Assembly: GCA_030658975.1 (NCBI GenBank)
Contig: JAUSBL010000065.1
Location: 1-64,000, forward strand
Source: Candidatus Latescibacterota bacterium
GTDB lineage: Bacteria; Krumholzibacteriota; Krumholzibacteriia; LZORAL124-64-63
DNA: 64,000 bases
Reading direction: 5' to 3'
Shown piece by piece: positions 9,708 through 19,331 of the stretch. The position numbers were made by a program, and so were the translations under genes. The number at the start of each line of letters is the position of its first letter. Positions within the stretch are counted from its first letter, which is position 1. A model generated the notes under the pieces. That model had not been told where the DNA came from and did no database searches. It saw nothing but the letters and a program-made list of their open reading frames with translations.

Positions 9708-10319
9708 TCACTGTCCGACAGGCGGTTCCATCGTCGGCGCCAGCGGTGGCTCCCGGAAGCGCTCGCGCCGGCACTGCTCCGCGGTCATGATCGCCGCGAT
9801 GCGCCGCAGGGCCTCCGGGAGGTCGGCGTTCACGATCCAGTAGCGGTAGTGCGGCGCGAAGCCCACCTCCCAGCGGGCGTTGCGCAGGCGGGTGGCGATG
9901 ACCTCGGGCCCGTCGGTGGCCCGGGAACGCAGGCGCTGTTCGAGCAGGTCCCAAGAGGGCGGGAACACGAACACCGAGACGAGTTCGTCGCCGTAGAGGT
10001 CGATCACGTTCTTGCCGCCCTGGACGTCGAGGTCCAGCAGGGGCACCTCTCCCCGGTCGATCATGGTCTGGATGTGGTCGCGACGCGTGCCGTAGCGACG
10101 GCCGTGCACGTGCGCCCACTCCACGAAAGCGCCGGCGGCCACGAGCCGGTCGAATTCGGCGTCGTCGACGTAGTGGTAGTCGACGCCCTCCCGCTCGCCG
10201 GGCCGGATCGGGCGCGTGGTGGTCGACACCGAGAAGCGCACGCGCGGATCGTCGGCGAGCAGGGCCCGCACGAACGTGGTCTTGCCCGCGCCGCTCGGGC
10301 CGCTGATCAGCAGGATCAT
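9708..10319 (-). CDS. gmk: Guanylate kinase
   Basis: MILLISGPSGAGKTTFVRALLADDPRVRFSVSTTTRPIRPGEREGVDYHYV. Confidence 0.96.
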   Translation of the reverse strand: MILLISGPSGAGKTTFVRALLADDPRVRFSVSTTTRPIRPGEREGVDYHYVDDAEFDRLVAAGAFVEWAHVHGRRYGTRRDHIQTMIDRGEVPLLDLDVQGGKNVIDLYGDELVSVFVFPPSWDLLEQRLRSRATDGPEVIATRLRNARWEVGFAPHYRYWIVNADLPEALRRIAAIMTAEQCRRERFREPPLAPTMEPPVGQ

Positions 10320-10326
10320 CGCCGGG

Positions 10327-11199
10327 TCACTCCAGGTTCTGGACCTGTTCGCGCAGGGTCTCGATCTCTTCCTTCATGGCGATCACCGCGTGCGTGATCT
10401 CGAGGTTCTGGGTCTTGGAACCCATCGTGTTGACCTCGCGGTGCATCTCCTGGAACAGGAAATTCAGGCGCTTGGCCACCTGGCCGCCCTCGGCCAGGGC
10501 CTCGCGCACCTGTTCGAGGTGGCTGGCGAGGCGCTCGCACTCCTCGTTGATGTTGCCCTTGTCCACGAGGATCGCCGCCTCCTGGGCCAGGCGCTGCGGG
10601 TCGATGACGTCGCCCAGCAGCTGGGCCAGGCGCTCGCGCAGCCGGTTCTGGGCCTCCTCGAGGGCGCCGGGCACCAGCGCGGCCACCGTGCCGAGGTGGC
10701 GGTCGATGGCCACGGTCCGCGCGCGCATCTCCGCGGCGGTCTCGTCGCCCTCCCGGCGCTTCATCGCCTCGAGGCCGACGATGGCCTGGTCGAGGGCCGC
10801 CGACACGGCGGCCTGCAGGACTTCGCGGTCGTCCTGCGGCTGGCCGCCGTCGAACAGGCCGGGCAGGGCCAGCAGGTGCTCGAGCCGGATCTCCGGCCGC
10901 GGCAGGCCGCGGGCGGCGACGGCGTCGGCCATGGCGTTCAGGGCGGACAGGCCTGCCTCGACGCGCGCGGGCTGCAGGGCGGCGGCGGCCGCGGCGGTCC
11001 CGCGCTCCAGCGTCAGGGTGCAGCTGACGCGGCCGCGCGCGACGCGGTTCTTCAGGATCTCGCGGATGTCGATCTCGCAGAAGGCCAGGGCCGACGGCAG
11101 CTTCAGGGCGACATCGAGGAAGCGGTGGTTCACGGCGCGCAGCTCCACCATGACGGTGGCGTCGCCCGCGACCGCCTCGCCGTTGCCGTATCCGGTCAT
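10327..11199 (-). CDS. YicC family endoribonuclease-like protein
   Basis: LSMTGYGNGEAV...VELRAVNHRFLDV and C-terminal QEMHREVNTMGSKTQNLEI; next to gmk. Confidence 0.93.
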   Translation of the reverse strand: MTGYGNGEAVAGDATVMVELRAVNHRFLDVALKLPSALAFCEIDIREILKNRVARGRVSCTLTLERGTAAAAAALQPARVEAGLSALNAMADAVAARGLPRPEIRLEHLLALPGLFDGGQPQDDREVLQAAVSAALDQAIVGLEAMKRREGDETAAEMRARTVAIDRHLGTVAALVPGALEEAQNRLRERLAQLLGDVIDPQRLAQEAAILVDKGNINEECERLASHLEQVREALAEGGQVAKRLNFLFQEMHREVNTMGSKTQNLEITHAVIAMKEEIETLREQVQNLE

Positions 11200-11421
11200 G
11201 CTGAGCACGGGGTCTCCGATCCGTGAAGGGGTGGCCCGGCCTGGGAACCGAGTCGGGCGGCCAAGTCTAGGCAAGTCCGACGGCGGCGGCAAGCCCGGAG
11301 AGCGCGGGGCGGTTTCCCGAACGCCGCACGCAGGCATTGACGTCAGAGCCGGAATGCTCTAGAAATGTGCCGGATCGGAATCGTCCGTACCCAACCCAAT
11401 ACCTCTAGAGGGGGAGACACG

Positions 11422-11904
11422 ATGAAGAAGATCCTGTTTCTGACCACAGCCCTGATTCTCGTCGCGGGAGTCGCGGCAGCCGGTCCCATGGCCTTCGGCG
11501 TGCGCGGCGGCTACGTCGACGCCGGCGACGGCGGGTTCTTCGCGGGCGGCCATGTGAAGGGCCTGAACATCACGCCCGAGATCGCGCTGGTCCCCAACGT
11601 CGAGGTCGCCTTCTTCGACGGCTTCAAACTCTTCTCCTTCGCCGCCGACGCGAACTACAGCTTCGTCGAAGCCGACCTGAACGGCTTCATCCCCTACGCG
11701 GGCGGCGAGCTCGGCCTGCACATGTTCAAGTGGGACGATGCGCCTCCCGGCTTCGACGACTCGTACACCAAAATGGGCATCAGCATCCTGGGCGGCCTGG
11801 AGAAGAGCCTGGATGAGACCAAGTCGTTGATGTTCGAGCTGAAGATCGGTCTGTCGGACTACGCGCCGGACATGAAGTTCACCGTCGGTCTGACGTTCTT
11901 CTAG
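11422..11904 (+). CDS. Small outer-membrane beta-barrel-like protein
   Basis: Signal peptide MKKILFLTTALILVAGVAAAGPMA, alternating strands and terminal ...FTVGLTFF; SD GGGGGAG upstream. Confidence 0.6.
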   Translation: MKKILFLTTALILVAGVAAAGPMAFGVRGGYVDAGDGGFFAGGHVKGLNITPEIALVPNVEVAFFDGFKLFSFAADANYSFVEADLNGFIPYAGGELGLHMFKWDDAPPGFDDSYTKMGISILGGLEKSLDETKSLMFELKIGLSDYAPDMKFTVGLTFF

Positions 11905-11912
11905 ACCGCGGC

Positions 11913-13394
11913 GTGGACCGCGCGTCCCTTCCCTGGCGGCGGCCGGAGTCCCTCGGGGCCCTGGCCGCCGCTTGGCATCGGCGCCTGTCGGGGCGGCTGG
12001 CGACCCGCGTCGGCGGGGGGCCCGGCTGGCTGCGCCTGACCCTCGAGGCGCCGCAGGAATCCGCCCCCCCAGCGCAGATCTTCCTGCTGGCGCGCGCGGG
12101 CGCCGTCATGGCCTGGGACGACCCCGCGCCCCTGCCGCGCGCCTGGACCGACGCCCTGGGCTGGGTGCCGCAGAAGCGCCTGGCCGCCGCGCAGCTGCTG
12201 GGCTGCCGCCTGCGTGCGGTGTCCGCGCCCACGGACGACGCCATCCTTTTTTTGGACTTCACCGATCCCGACGGGACACAGCTCGTCCTCGCCCATCAGC
12301 TCTTCGGCCAGCGCGGCAACCTGGTGCTGGCCGACGACGGCGGCCGCCGCCTGTGGTCGGCCCACGCCTCGCCCCACCCCGCGACGCTCGCGCCGCCGCC
12401 GGCGCCGTCGACGTCAGCGCCGCCCGCCGGCTCCGACCCCGACGCCGTCGCCGCACAGTGCCGCGATCTCGGTCCCTCCCTGCTCGGACCCGTCCTGCTG
12501 GACGAGGCGTTCACCGAAGCCCGCACCGCCCTGCGCCGCGTCACCGACGCCGCGCACCGGCTGGCCGAGAACCTGACGCGCGATCTGGCCACGGCCGACG
12601 GCGGCGAAGCGGTGCGCCACTGCGCCGAGACCCTCGCCATCCATCTGCACGGCGTGCGCCGCGGCGCTGCCGTGGTCGAGCTGCCCGACGCCGCCGGCGA
12701 ACCGTGCCGCATCGTCCTGGACCCGACCCTGAGCCCGGCCGAGAACCTCGACCGCCTGTTCCAGCGGGCGCGCAAGGCGGCGCGCGGTCGCGAGCACATC
12801 GCGCGGCGCCTGGCCGAGGCGCAGGCGAAGCAGCAGCTGTGCCGCGACCTGCAGCACGAACTGGACGGGCTGGCCGACGCCGACGACCCCCTCGCCGCCG
12901 TGCTGGCCTGGCGCGCCGGGAAGGCCCCCCTGCTGGGATCGGGCAAGCGCATCGTCGCGGGCCGGCGCGAGGCGGCGCCCGAAGCGCTCCCGTACCGCCG
13001 CTTCCTGGTCGACGAGCGTTGGGAAGTCTGGATCGGCCGCAACGACCGCGAGAACGACGAACTGACCCACAAGGCCGCCGCGCCCGACGACTGGTGGCTG
13101 CACGCCCAGGGCGTGCCCGGCAGCCACGTCGTGCTGCGCGCGGGAGGCCGCCCGGAGCAGGTGCCCGGACTCGTCCTGGAGAAGGCCGCGTCGCTGGCCG
13201 CCCTGTACTGCCGCGCCCGCAATTCCGGTCTGGTCCCGGTCGTCTACACCCTGCGCAAGCACGTGCGCAAACCGCGCCGCTCGCCGCCGGGACTGGCCGC
13301 CTGCACGCACGAGAAGAGCCTGCTGGTGCCGCCCGGGGTGATGCCCGGCGTCGTGCCGCTGAACGCCGGGGATGCGGGCGAACCCCGCCCGTGA
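11913..13394 (+). CDS. NFACT/RqcH-family protein (fibronectin-binding A-like)
   Basis: C-terminal DDWWLHAQGVPGSHVVLRAGG...AASLAALYCRARNSGLVPVVYTLRKHVRKPR matches the NFACT-R domain; N-terminal NFACT-like region. Confidence 0.85.
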   Translation: MDRASLPWRRPESLGALAAAWHRRLSGRLATRVGGGPGWLRLTLEAPQESAPPAQIFLLARAGAVMAWDDPAPLPRAWTDALGWVPQKRLAAAQLLGCRLRAVSAPTDDAILFLDFTDPDGTQLVLAHQLFGQRGNLVLADDGGRRLWSAHASPHPATLAPPPAPSTSAPPAGSDPDAVAAQCRDLGPSLLGPVLLDEAFTEARTALRRVTDAAHRLAENLTRDLATADGGEAVRHCAETLAIHLHGVRRGAAVVELPDAAGEPCRIVLDPTLSPAENLDRLFQRARKAARGREHIARRLAEAQAKQQLCRDLQHELDGLADADDPLAAVLAWRAGKAPLLGSGKRIVAGRREAAPEALPYRRFLVDERWEVWIGRNDRENDELTHKAAAPDDWWLHAQGVPGSHVVLRAGGRPEQVPGLVLEKAASLAALYCRARNSGLVPVVYTLRKHVRKPRRSPPGLAACTHEKSLLVPPGVMPGVVPLNAGDAGEPRP

Positions 13395-13458
13395 ATCGTT
13401 CACGGACTGGCTCCCGGGCTCATCCCTGCGCATCTTGAGGTGAGGACGGGAGGCGGCC

Positions 13459-14745
13459 ATGCCCAGGGTATCGCGCACGATCATCGGTTTCTTCGGACGG
13501 GTCAACGCCGGCAAGAGCACGGCGATGAACCTGCTGACCCGCCAGCCCACGTCGCTGGTGGACGCCGCGCCCGGCACGACCGCCGACGTCCACGACGTGC
13601 TCATGGAGATCCACGCCCTGGGCCCCTGCAAGATCCTCGACACCGCCGGTCTGGACGAGGGCGCGGACCTCGGGGCGAAGAAGCGGCAGAAGACCCTGGC
13701 CGCCCTGGAGGAGTGCAACCTCGTCGTTCTGGTCGTCGATCCGCGGCAGGCCTTCCTCTCGGGCCGGCGCGACGTCGAGGCCTTCGTCGCGCGGGAGGCC
13801 CTGCGCCTGGGCAAGAACCTGGCCGTGCTGCTCAACCTGCACGCCGGAGAGGCGCCGCCCGCCGCGGCCCGCGACTTCTGCCTGGCGGTGCTGCCTCCCG
13901 ACGCCGGCGTCCCGGTGCTGGAGATCGACCTCGCCGACGATGCGCGCGCCGGGGCGCTGTCGGAATTCCTGGCCGCGGCCTCCCCCGCCGCGACGCGGGC
14001 CGCCACCCTGCTACCCTTCCTGCGGGACCGCGGCGTCGTGCTGCTGCACATCCCGATGGACGAGGAAACGCCTTCGGGCCGGCTGCTGCGCCCGCAGGAG
14101 ATGGCCATGGAATCGCTGCTGCGCCGCGGCGTCCCGGTCGCGCTCTACCGCACCGACCTGCACCGCGCGCGCCACCGCGGGTCCGGCGAGCGGGCCGCAG
14201 AACGCGGGCGCTTCGTCGCCTTCCTGGACGCGCTGGCCGCGGCCGAGGGCGTGCAGCTCGTGCTGACCGACTCGCAGGCCGTCGATGTGATGGACGCCTG
14301 GGTGCCGGCGGACATCCCCCTGACGACTTTTTCGGTGATGATGATCCACGCCACCTCGGGCGGCGATCTGACCCTGTTCGCCCGCGGCGCCGGGGCGCTC
14401 GACGCGTTGCGGGCCGGCGACCGGGTGCTGATCGCCGAGGCCTGCAACCACGACCGCATCGCCGAGGACATCGGCACCGTCCAGCTGCCGCGCAGGCTCA
14501 AGGAGCGCGTGCCGGGGCTCGTCGTCGAACACGCCTTCGGCCGCGAGTTTCCCCCGCCGCAGGAGCTGCGCCGCTACGCCGCGGTGATCCACTGCGGGGG
14601 CTGCATGATCCATGAGCAGAAGCTGCGCGCGCGCGTGCTGCGCCTCGCGGCCGTCGGCGTCCCGGTCACCAACTACGGGCTGGCGTTGGCCTGGTACGAG
14701 GGGCCGGACGCGCTGCGGCGGGTGCTGGCGCCCTGGCGGAGCTGA
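13459..14745 (+). CDS. hydF: [FeFe]-hydrogenase H-cluster maturation GTPase HydF
   Basis: N-terminal GTPase GFFGRVNAGKSTAMNLL; CNHDRIAEDIG plus VIHCGGCMIHEQKL gives the CxH...HCxxC HydF cluster motif. Confidence 0.9.
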   Translation: MPRVSRTIIGFFGRVNAGKSTAMNLLTRQPTSLVDAAPGTTADVHDVLMEIHALGPCKILDTAGLDEGADLGAKKRQKTLAALEECNLVVLVVDPRQAFLSGRRDVEAFVAREALRLGKNLAVLLNLHAGEAPPAAARDFCLAVLPPDAGVPVLEIDLADDARAGALSEFLAAASPAATRAATLLPFLRDRGVVLLHIPMDEETPSGRLLRPQEMAMESLLRRGVPVALYRTDLHRARHRGSGERAAERGRFVAFLDALAAAEGVQLVLTDSQAVDVMDAWVPADIPLTTFSVMMIHATSGGDLTLFARGAGALDALRAGDRVLIAEACNHDRIAEDIGTVQLPRRLKERVPGLVVEHAFGREFPPPQELRRYAAVIHCGGCMIHEQKLRARVLRLAAVGVPVTNYGLALAWYEGPDALRRVLAPWRS

Positions 14746-14898
14746 CGCCGCAATTGAAACCCCTTGTCGCATATTCTGTTATTATCTCAGGTAGTGTTCG
14801 CGGGCCCGATTCTCTACCATCTACGTGATTGCTCTCCCCGCCGTATCCGACCTCATGGCCATGCGACCATCGTTCTTCCTTTGCGACGGAGGTTGTCC

Positions 14899-16416
14899 AT
14901 GTCGAAATGCGCGTCGATCCGCGTCGCCGTCCTGGGACTGACTCTCGCGATCCTGGTGTCGGCGGCCCACGCCCAGCAACGCATCACCTGGCATCTCTAC
15001 GCTTCCACCCTCGACTCCGGACAACCTTCGATCGCCTCCCCCCAACCGCTGTCCGCCGTGATCGCCTGGGAGGAGGGAGACCATGTCTGGTCGTCGTGGA
15101 CGGGAGTCGCCTGCGTCGGGCAATCTCGTGATGGCCTGTGGCAGTACGACCACGGTCCCGGCTTCGCGCCCGAGACGGGCGTCCTGGGGCTGCAGACCCA
15201 GGATCACATCTACATCACGGCGTTCATCCGCGGCGACAGCCTCGTGGTCCGCGAGGGCGACGGCGAGGCGTCCTGGGCGACGGTCGCCGTCGCGTATCTG
15301 GGTGCATCCCAACCCATGACCAGCCGCCTCGATCTGTGGTGCAGCCGCCATCCGGACTTCCCCGCCTGGGCCTGGCTGACGTTATGGTCGGATTCCTCCA
15401 CCGGAGGCGGCATCCTCCTGCTGCGCCGGACCGAACTTGGCTGGGAATCACTGCAAACCGTTCCCGGTACCGGATCGGCGCTGCGCGAGTTCTCCTACCC
15501 GCAGGCGACCGAACACCTGGGCCCGGACAGCCCCCTGCCCCGTATCTACTATATCGACCTCGATGAGGAGCCGTGTCTGAAACACGTCGACCTGCAGGTT
15601 CCCGGCGGTTGGTCCACACCCGTCGTGCACACCGGCATCGACGCCTTCGGCGGCGCGTTCGACGTGGCGCGTTCACGGGACGGGTACGTCTTCCTGGCCA
15701 CCGGACTGCAACCCACCTGCCCCTGCAACACCATCAGCTTCTGCGAGTGGACCGACGACGGCGGATGGCTCGATCCCATTCCCCTGACCGTCGATACGAA
15801 TGACTACGACTGGCCCCTTTCGCCGCGGATCGGCGTCGACGCCGATGTCGATCGCTTGCATGCGCTGTGGTTCCAGCTCGGCAGTGACGGGACGATGACG
15901 CCCCGGCACAAGCGGTTGTGCTATTGGCAGCGTGACGGATCGCTCTGGGTGGATCACAGCGGCGATCTGGCCGACCAGCAGGACACCGGCCTCGACTCCC
16001 ATGTGTCCCTCTCCATCGACAGCGACGGCGAAGCGGCCTTCGCCTGGGCGCGGCGCGATACCGTCGGGGGTGTTCCCCGACCGAGCGTGGTGTGGCACTC
16101 CTTCTTCAACTACTGCGCCCTGGGAGCGGGCGACGCGCCGTCTCTCGCCGTGGCCGTGACCGCCTCGCCGAACCCTTTCAACCCCGCGGTCGAACTCAGC
16201 GCAACCTCGGAACGCCCGCTCGTCGAGGTGGAGATCTTCGACGCGCGCGGGCAGCGCGTCGCCGTGCTGACGCCCACGCCCGACTCGGGTTCGTGGCGCA
16301 CGATCTGGGACGGGCGGGATGCGCGTGGGCGTGCGCTGCCCTCCGGCGCCTACCTGGCGCGCGTTCGCGACGAGACCGGAGCGACGGCCTCGTGCAAGTT
16401 GGTGCTGGCGCGGTAG
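14899..16416 (+). CDS. Secreted protein with C-terminal FlgD-like Ig/sorting domain
   Basis: Signal peptide MSKCASIRVAVLGLTLAILVSAAHAQ; C-terminus NPFNPAVELSATSERPLVEVEIFDARGQRVAVL...IWDGRDARGRALPSGAYLARV. Confidence 0.75.
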   Translation: MSKCASIRVAVLGLTLAILVSAAHAQQRITWHLYASTLDSGQPSIASPQPLSAVIAWEEGDHVWSSWTGVACVGQSRDGLWQYDHGPGFAPETGVLGLQTQDHIYITAFIRGDSLVVREGDGEASWATVAVAYLGASQPMTSRLDLWCSRHPDFPAWAWLTLWSDSSTGGGILLLRRTELGWESLQTVPGTGSALREFSYPQATEHLGPDSPLPRIYYIDLDEEPCLKHVDLQVPGGWSTPVVHTGIDAFGGAFDVARSRDGYVFLATGLQPTCPCNTISFCEWTDDGGWLDPIPLTVDTNDYDWPLSPRIGVDADVDRLHALWFQLGSDGTMTPRHKRLCYWQRDGSLWVDHSGDLADQQDTGLDSHVSLSIDSDGEAAFAWARRDTVGGVPRPSVVWHSFFNYCALGAGDAPSLAVAVTASPNPFNPAVELSATSERPLVEVEIFDARGQRVAVLTPTPDSGSWRTIWDGRDARGRALPSGAYLARVRDETGATASCKLVLAR

Positions 16417-16447
16417 ACCGCCTACGCACCCGATCGAAGAACGAACG

Positions 16448-16476
16448 AGGGGCGCCGACACGAGGTCGGCGCCCCT
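16448..16476. terminator. Bidirectional hairpin between convergent genes
   Basis: Perfect 12-bp stem AGGGGCGCCGAC-ACGAG-GTCGGCGCCCCT followed by TTT on +. Confidence 0.7.
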
Positions 16477-16498
16477 TTCGCGGTCATCTCCGCCGTCG

Positions 16499-18133
16499 CT
16501 ACCGCGTCAGCACGACCTTCTGCGTGCGCGCGGCCTGCGACGTCTGCAGCTTGAAGAAATAGACACCGACCGGCGCGGGCGCGCCGCCGTCGCCGTGTCC
16601 GTCCCACTGCGCCAAGTGGTCGCCGCCGGACACGGCGCCGTCCACGAGCGTCCGCACGAGCCTGCCGCGCACGTCGTGCACGGTCAGGCGCACTTCCTGC
16701 GGCGCGGGCAGGCGGTATGCCAGCGCGGTGGCGCCGCGGGTCGGGTTCGGCGACGCCCCGCCCAGGACCACGTCCGCGACGCCGATCTGCGTGCGCCGGG
16801 CCGACACCGTACCGAGCACGGCGGCCTCGCCGCCTTCGTCCAGGACCAGCCGGTAGTGGTAGGTCAGGTCGATCTGCGTGTCCGCGTCCAGCACGAGCGC
16901 GCCGCGGTCCCCGGCGACCGGCGCGGCGCTCACGGCCGCCCACGGGCCGGCGGCGTCGGTCGCACGCTGGAGTGTGACGTCGAGATCCGCCCCGTCAAGC
17001 CACAGCTCCCAGCTCACCTCGATGCCGTCGTCGCGGCCCACGGCCGCGAAGTCCTGCAGCAGCACCGGCACCCCGTGGTTGGGGATCATGGCGTAGCCCC
17101 GGACGTTCCCGTCGTGCTCGCCCGTGCCGACGATGATCCCCTCGTCGCTGATCCCCTCGGCCGAGGACGACGTGTTGAACTCCAGGTCCCAGCCGGTGCC
17201 GTCGGGCAGCAGGTCGGCCAGCCGGTGCGTCGTCTCGCCGTCATAGAGGTAGGGGATGGCGTAGGCGCTGCTGGCGGTGCCGACGACCCAGCCGTCGGAG
17301 TTGGCGTCGCGCGCGCCGCCCTGCGAAGTACCCGCGGGCAGGGGTACGGGCTGGATGCCGTCGGCTGCGGTCCAGACGAAGGGGCTTCCCGCGCCCTGGT
17401 TGAGCATGGAACTGCCGACCACGTGACCGGCCTCACTGACGCCGAAGCAGAGGGCGCCGTTGCAGCCGTCCAGCGCGCCCACCTCGTTCGCGACGCCCGT
17501 GCCGGTGTCGTAGAGGAAGCCGACGTTGCGCGCCAGGTTGCCGGGATCGATGCCCGTGCCCACGGCCAGGCCGGCGTCGTTGATCCCATACAGCGTGTTG
17601 GAATAGCAGCCTTCCGGTGTGGTCGCGGTGACGATGGTGGCGCCGCCGGTCGTGAAGATCGCGGCGACCTGCATGCTGCCCCCGTCGACCGACCCGGCCA
17701 CCAGGCCGGCGTTGTTGATGGCCTCCGCGCGGCCGAGCGTCTCGCCGGCGGGCAGCGGCAGCTGCGCGACGGTCCCACCCTGCCAGATCAGCGGGAGCGG
17801 CCCGGCGCCCCAGCTCGTCGTGGTGCCGTTGCCCACCACCACGCCGGCGTCGTTGACACCGTTGCCCACGCTGTAGGGCCGGCCCGCCAGGTTCGGCAGC
17901 CCGACCAGCCCACCGGCATAGGACCACAGGAACGCCTGGTTGCCGCCCCCCACCGAGCGCCCGGTGGCCATCCCCCTGGGCGACGCCGCATTCCCCTGCA
18001 CCCACTGGTCCCCGGGCGCGACGACCCCCAGGTCGACGATGATGTAGTCGTGCGTAGCGGCCAATGCCGCCGCGCCGAACACCAGCATCGACGTGAGAAC
18101 GATGACGGCGTGGAACTTGCTCATGGCGGACAT
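16499..18133 (-). CDS. Secreted HAF-repeat-like protein with FlgD-like C-terminal domain
   Basis: Signal peptide; repeated GxINDAGxVVG-type units (VNDAGVVVGNG, INNAGLVAGSV, INDAGLAVGTG, VSEAGHVVGSS); terminal SPNPTRGATALAYRLPAPQEVRLTVHDVRGRLVRTL...PVGVYFFKL. Confidence 0.8.
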   Translation of the reverse strand: MSAMSKFHAVIVLTSMLVFGAAALAATHDYIIVDLGVVAPGDQWVQGNAASPRGMATGRSVGGGNQAFLWSYAGGLVGLPNLAGRPYSVGNGVNDAGVVVGNGTTTSWGAGPLPLIWQGGTVAQLPLPAGETLGRAEAINNAGLVAGSVDGGSMQVAAIFTTGGATIVTATTPEGCYSNTLYGINDAGLAVGTGIDPGNLARNVGFLYDTGTGVANEVGALDGCNGALCFGVSEAGHVVGSSMLNQGAGSPFVWTAADGIQPVPLPAGTSQGGARDANSDGWVVGTASSAYAIPYLYDGETTHRLADLLPDGTGWDLEFNTSSSAEGISDEGIIVGTGEHDGNVRGYAMIPNHGVPVLLQDFAAVGRDDGIEVSWELWLDGADLDVTLQRATDAAGPWAAVSAAPVAGDRGALVLDADTQIDLTYHYRLVLDEGGEAAVLGTVSARRTQIGVADVVLGGASPNPTRGATALAYRLPAPQEVRLTVHDVRGRLVRTLVDGAVSGGDHLAQWDGHGDGGAPAPVGVYFFKLQTSQAARTQKVVLTR

Positions 18134-18257
18134 GGCGACCTCCGATCGTCTGCGGACACGACACCCCGTTCAGTGCCCCGCGATCTTACACCATCAGCCG
18201 CCCCAGCAGGTCGGTTCTGACTGGAACGAGTTGAACCAAGGCTGGAGGCGAGGTGAA

Positions 18258-19331
18258 TCAGCGGAGCAGGTCGATCTCTTCGATCAGCACGCGCTCGAGG
18301 TCCGCCTTCTCGATGTTGCGGTGCAACACCCCCTTGCGGTAGATCGCGACCTTGGTCTTCCCCGCCGCGATTCCCAGGTCGGCCGCCTTGGCCTCCCCGG
18401 GCCCGTTGACGATGCAGCCCATCACCGCGATGACGCGGTCCGGCGGCAGGTCCTTGGCCAGCTCCTCGACGCGGCGCGCCAGCGCCACGACGTCGACCTC
18501 GACGCGGCCGCAGGTCGGGCAGGCCACCACGCGGGCGAAGCCCTCGCGCAGGCCCAGGGCCTGCAGCATGTGGAAGGCGGCGGTCACCTCCTCCACCGGG
18601 TCGGCCGCCAGCGAGATGCGCACCGTGTCGCCGATCCCCTCGGACAACAGCACGCTCATCGCCGCGACCGAGCGCGAGATGCCGGCCTGCAGCGTGCCGG
18701 CCTCGGTCACGCCCAGGTGCAGGGGCACGTCGCTCTGGCGCGAGAAGCGCCGGCAGGCCTCGATCACTTCGCGCGGCTCGCTGCTCTTGAGCGAGACGAT
18801 GACGTTCGTGAAGCCGACGGCCGCGAGCACCTCCAGCTCGTCCAGCGCCGACTGCACCATGGCGCCGGCGGGATCGCCGGCGGCCATCTCCTCGTAGCGG
18901 CGGTGCAGGCTGCCCTTGTTGACGCCGATGCGGATGGGGATGCCGCGGTCCTGCGCCGCGCGCGCCACCTCGCGCACCTTGTCGGACGAGCCGATGTTGC
19001 CGGGGTTGATGCGCAGCTTGGCGACCCCGGCCGCGATCGCCTTGAGCGCGAGTTCGTGCTGGAAGTGGATGTCGGCGACCAGCGGCACCGTCGAACTTCG
19101 CACCAGGCGCGGGAGCGACTCCGCCGCGGCGTCGTCGTTCACCGTCACGCGCACGATCTCCGCGCCGGCGGTGGCCAGCTCGAGGATCTGCTGCAGGGTG
19201 GCGTCGTAGTCGCCGGTCCTGGTGGTCGTCATCGACTGCACGCGGACCGGCTCGCCGCCGCCGACGCCGATCGCGCCGACCATCACGCGCCGCGTGGCGC
19301 GGCGCGGGGCGTTCGTGGGATATTCGCTCAT
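18258..19331 (-). CDS. ispG: 4-hydroxy-3-methylbut-2-enyl-diphosphate synthase
   Basis: PVRVQSMTTTRTGDYDATLQQI, KLRINPGNIGSSDKV, ACPTCGRVEVD, VMGCIVNGPGEAKAADLGIA. Confidence 0.96.
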   Translation of the reverse strand: MSEYPTNAPRRATRRVMVGAIGVGGGEPVRVQSMTTTRTGDYDATLQQILELATAGAEIVRVTVNDDAAAESLPRLVRSSTVPLVADIHFQHELALKAIAAGVAKLRINPGNIGSSDKVREVARAAQDRGIPIRIGVNKGSLHRRYEEMAAGDPAGAMVQSALDELEVLAAVGFTNVIVSLKSSEPREVIEACRRFSRQSDVPLHLGVTEAGTLQAGISRSVAAMSVLLSEGIGDTVRISLAADPVEEVTAAFHMLQALGLREGFARVVACPTCGRVEVDVVALARRVEELAKDLPPDRVIAVMGCIVNGPGEAKAADLGIAAGKTKVAIYRKGVLHRNIEKADLERVLIEEIDLLR

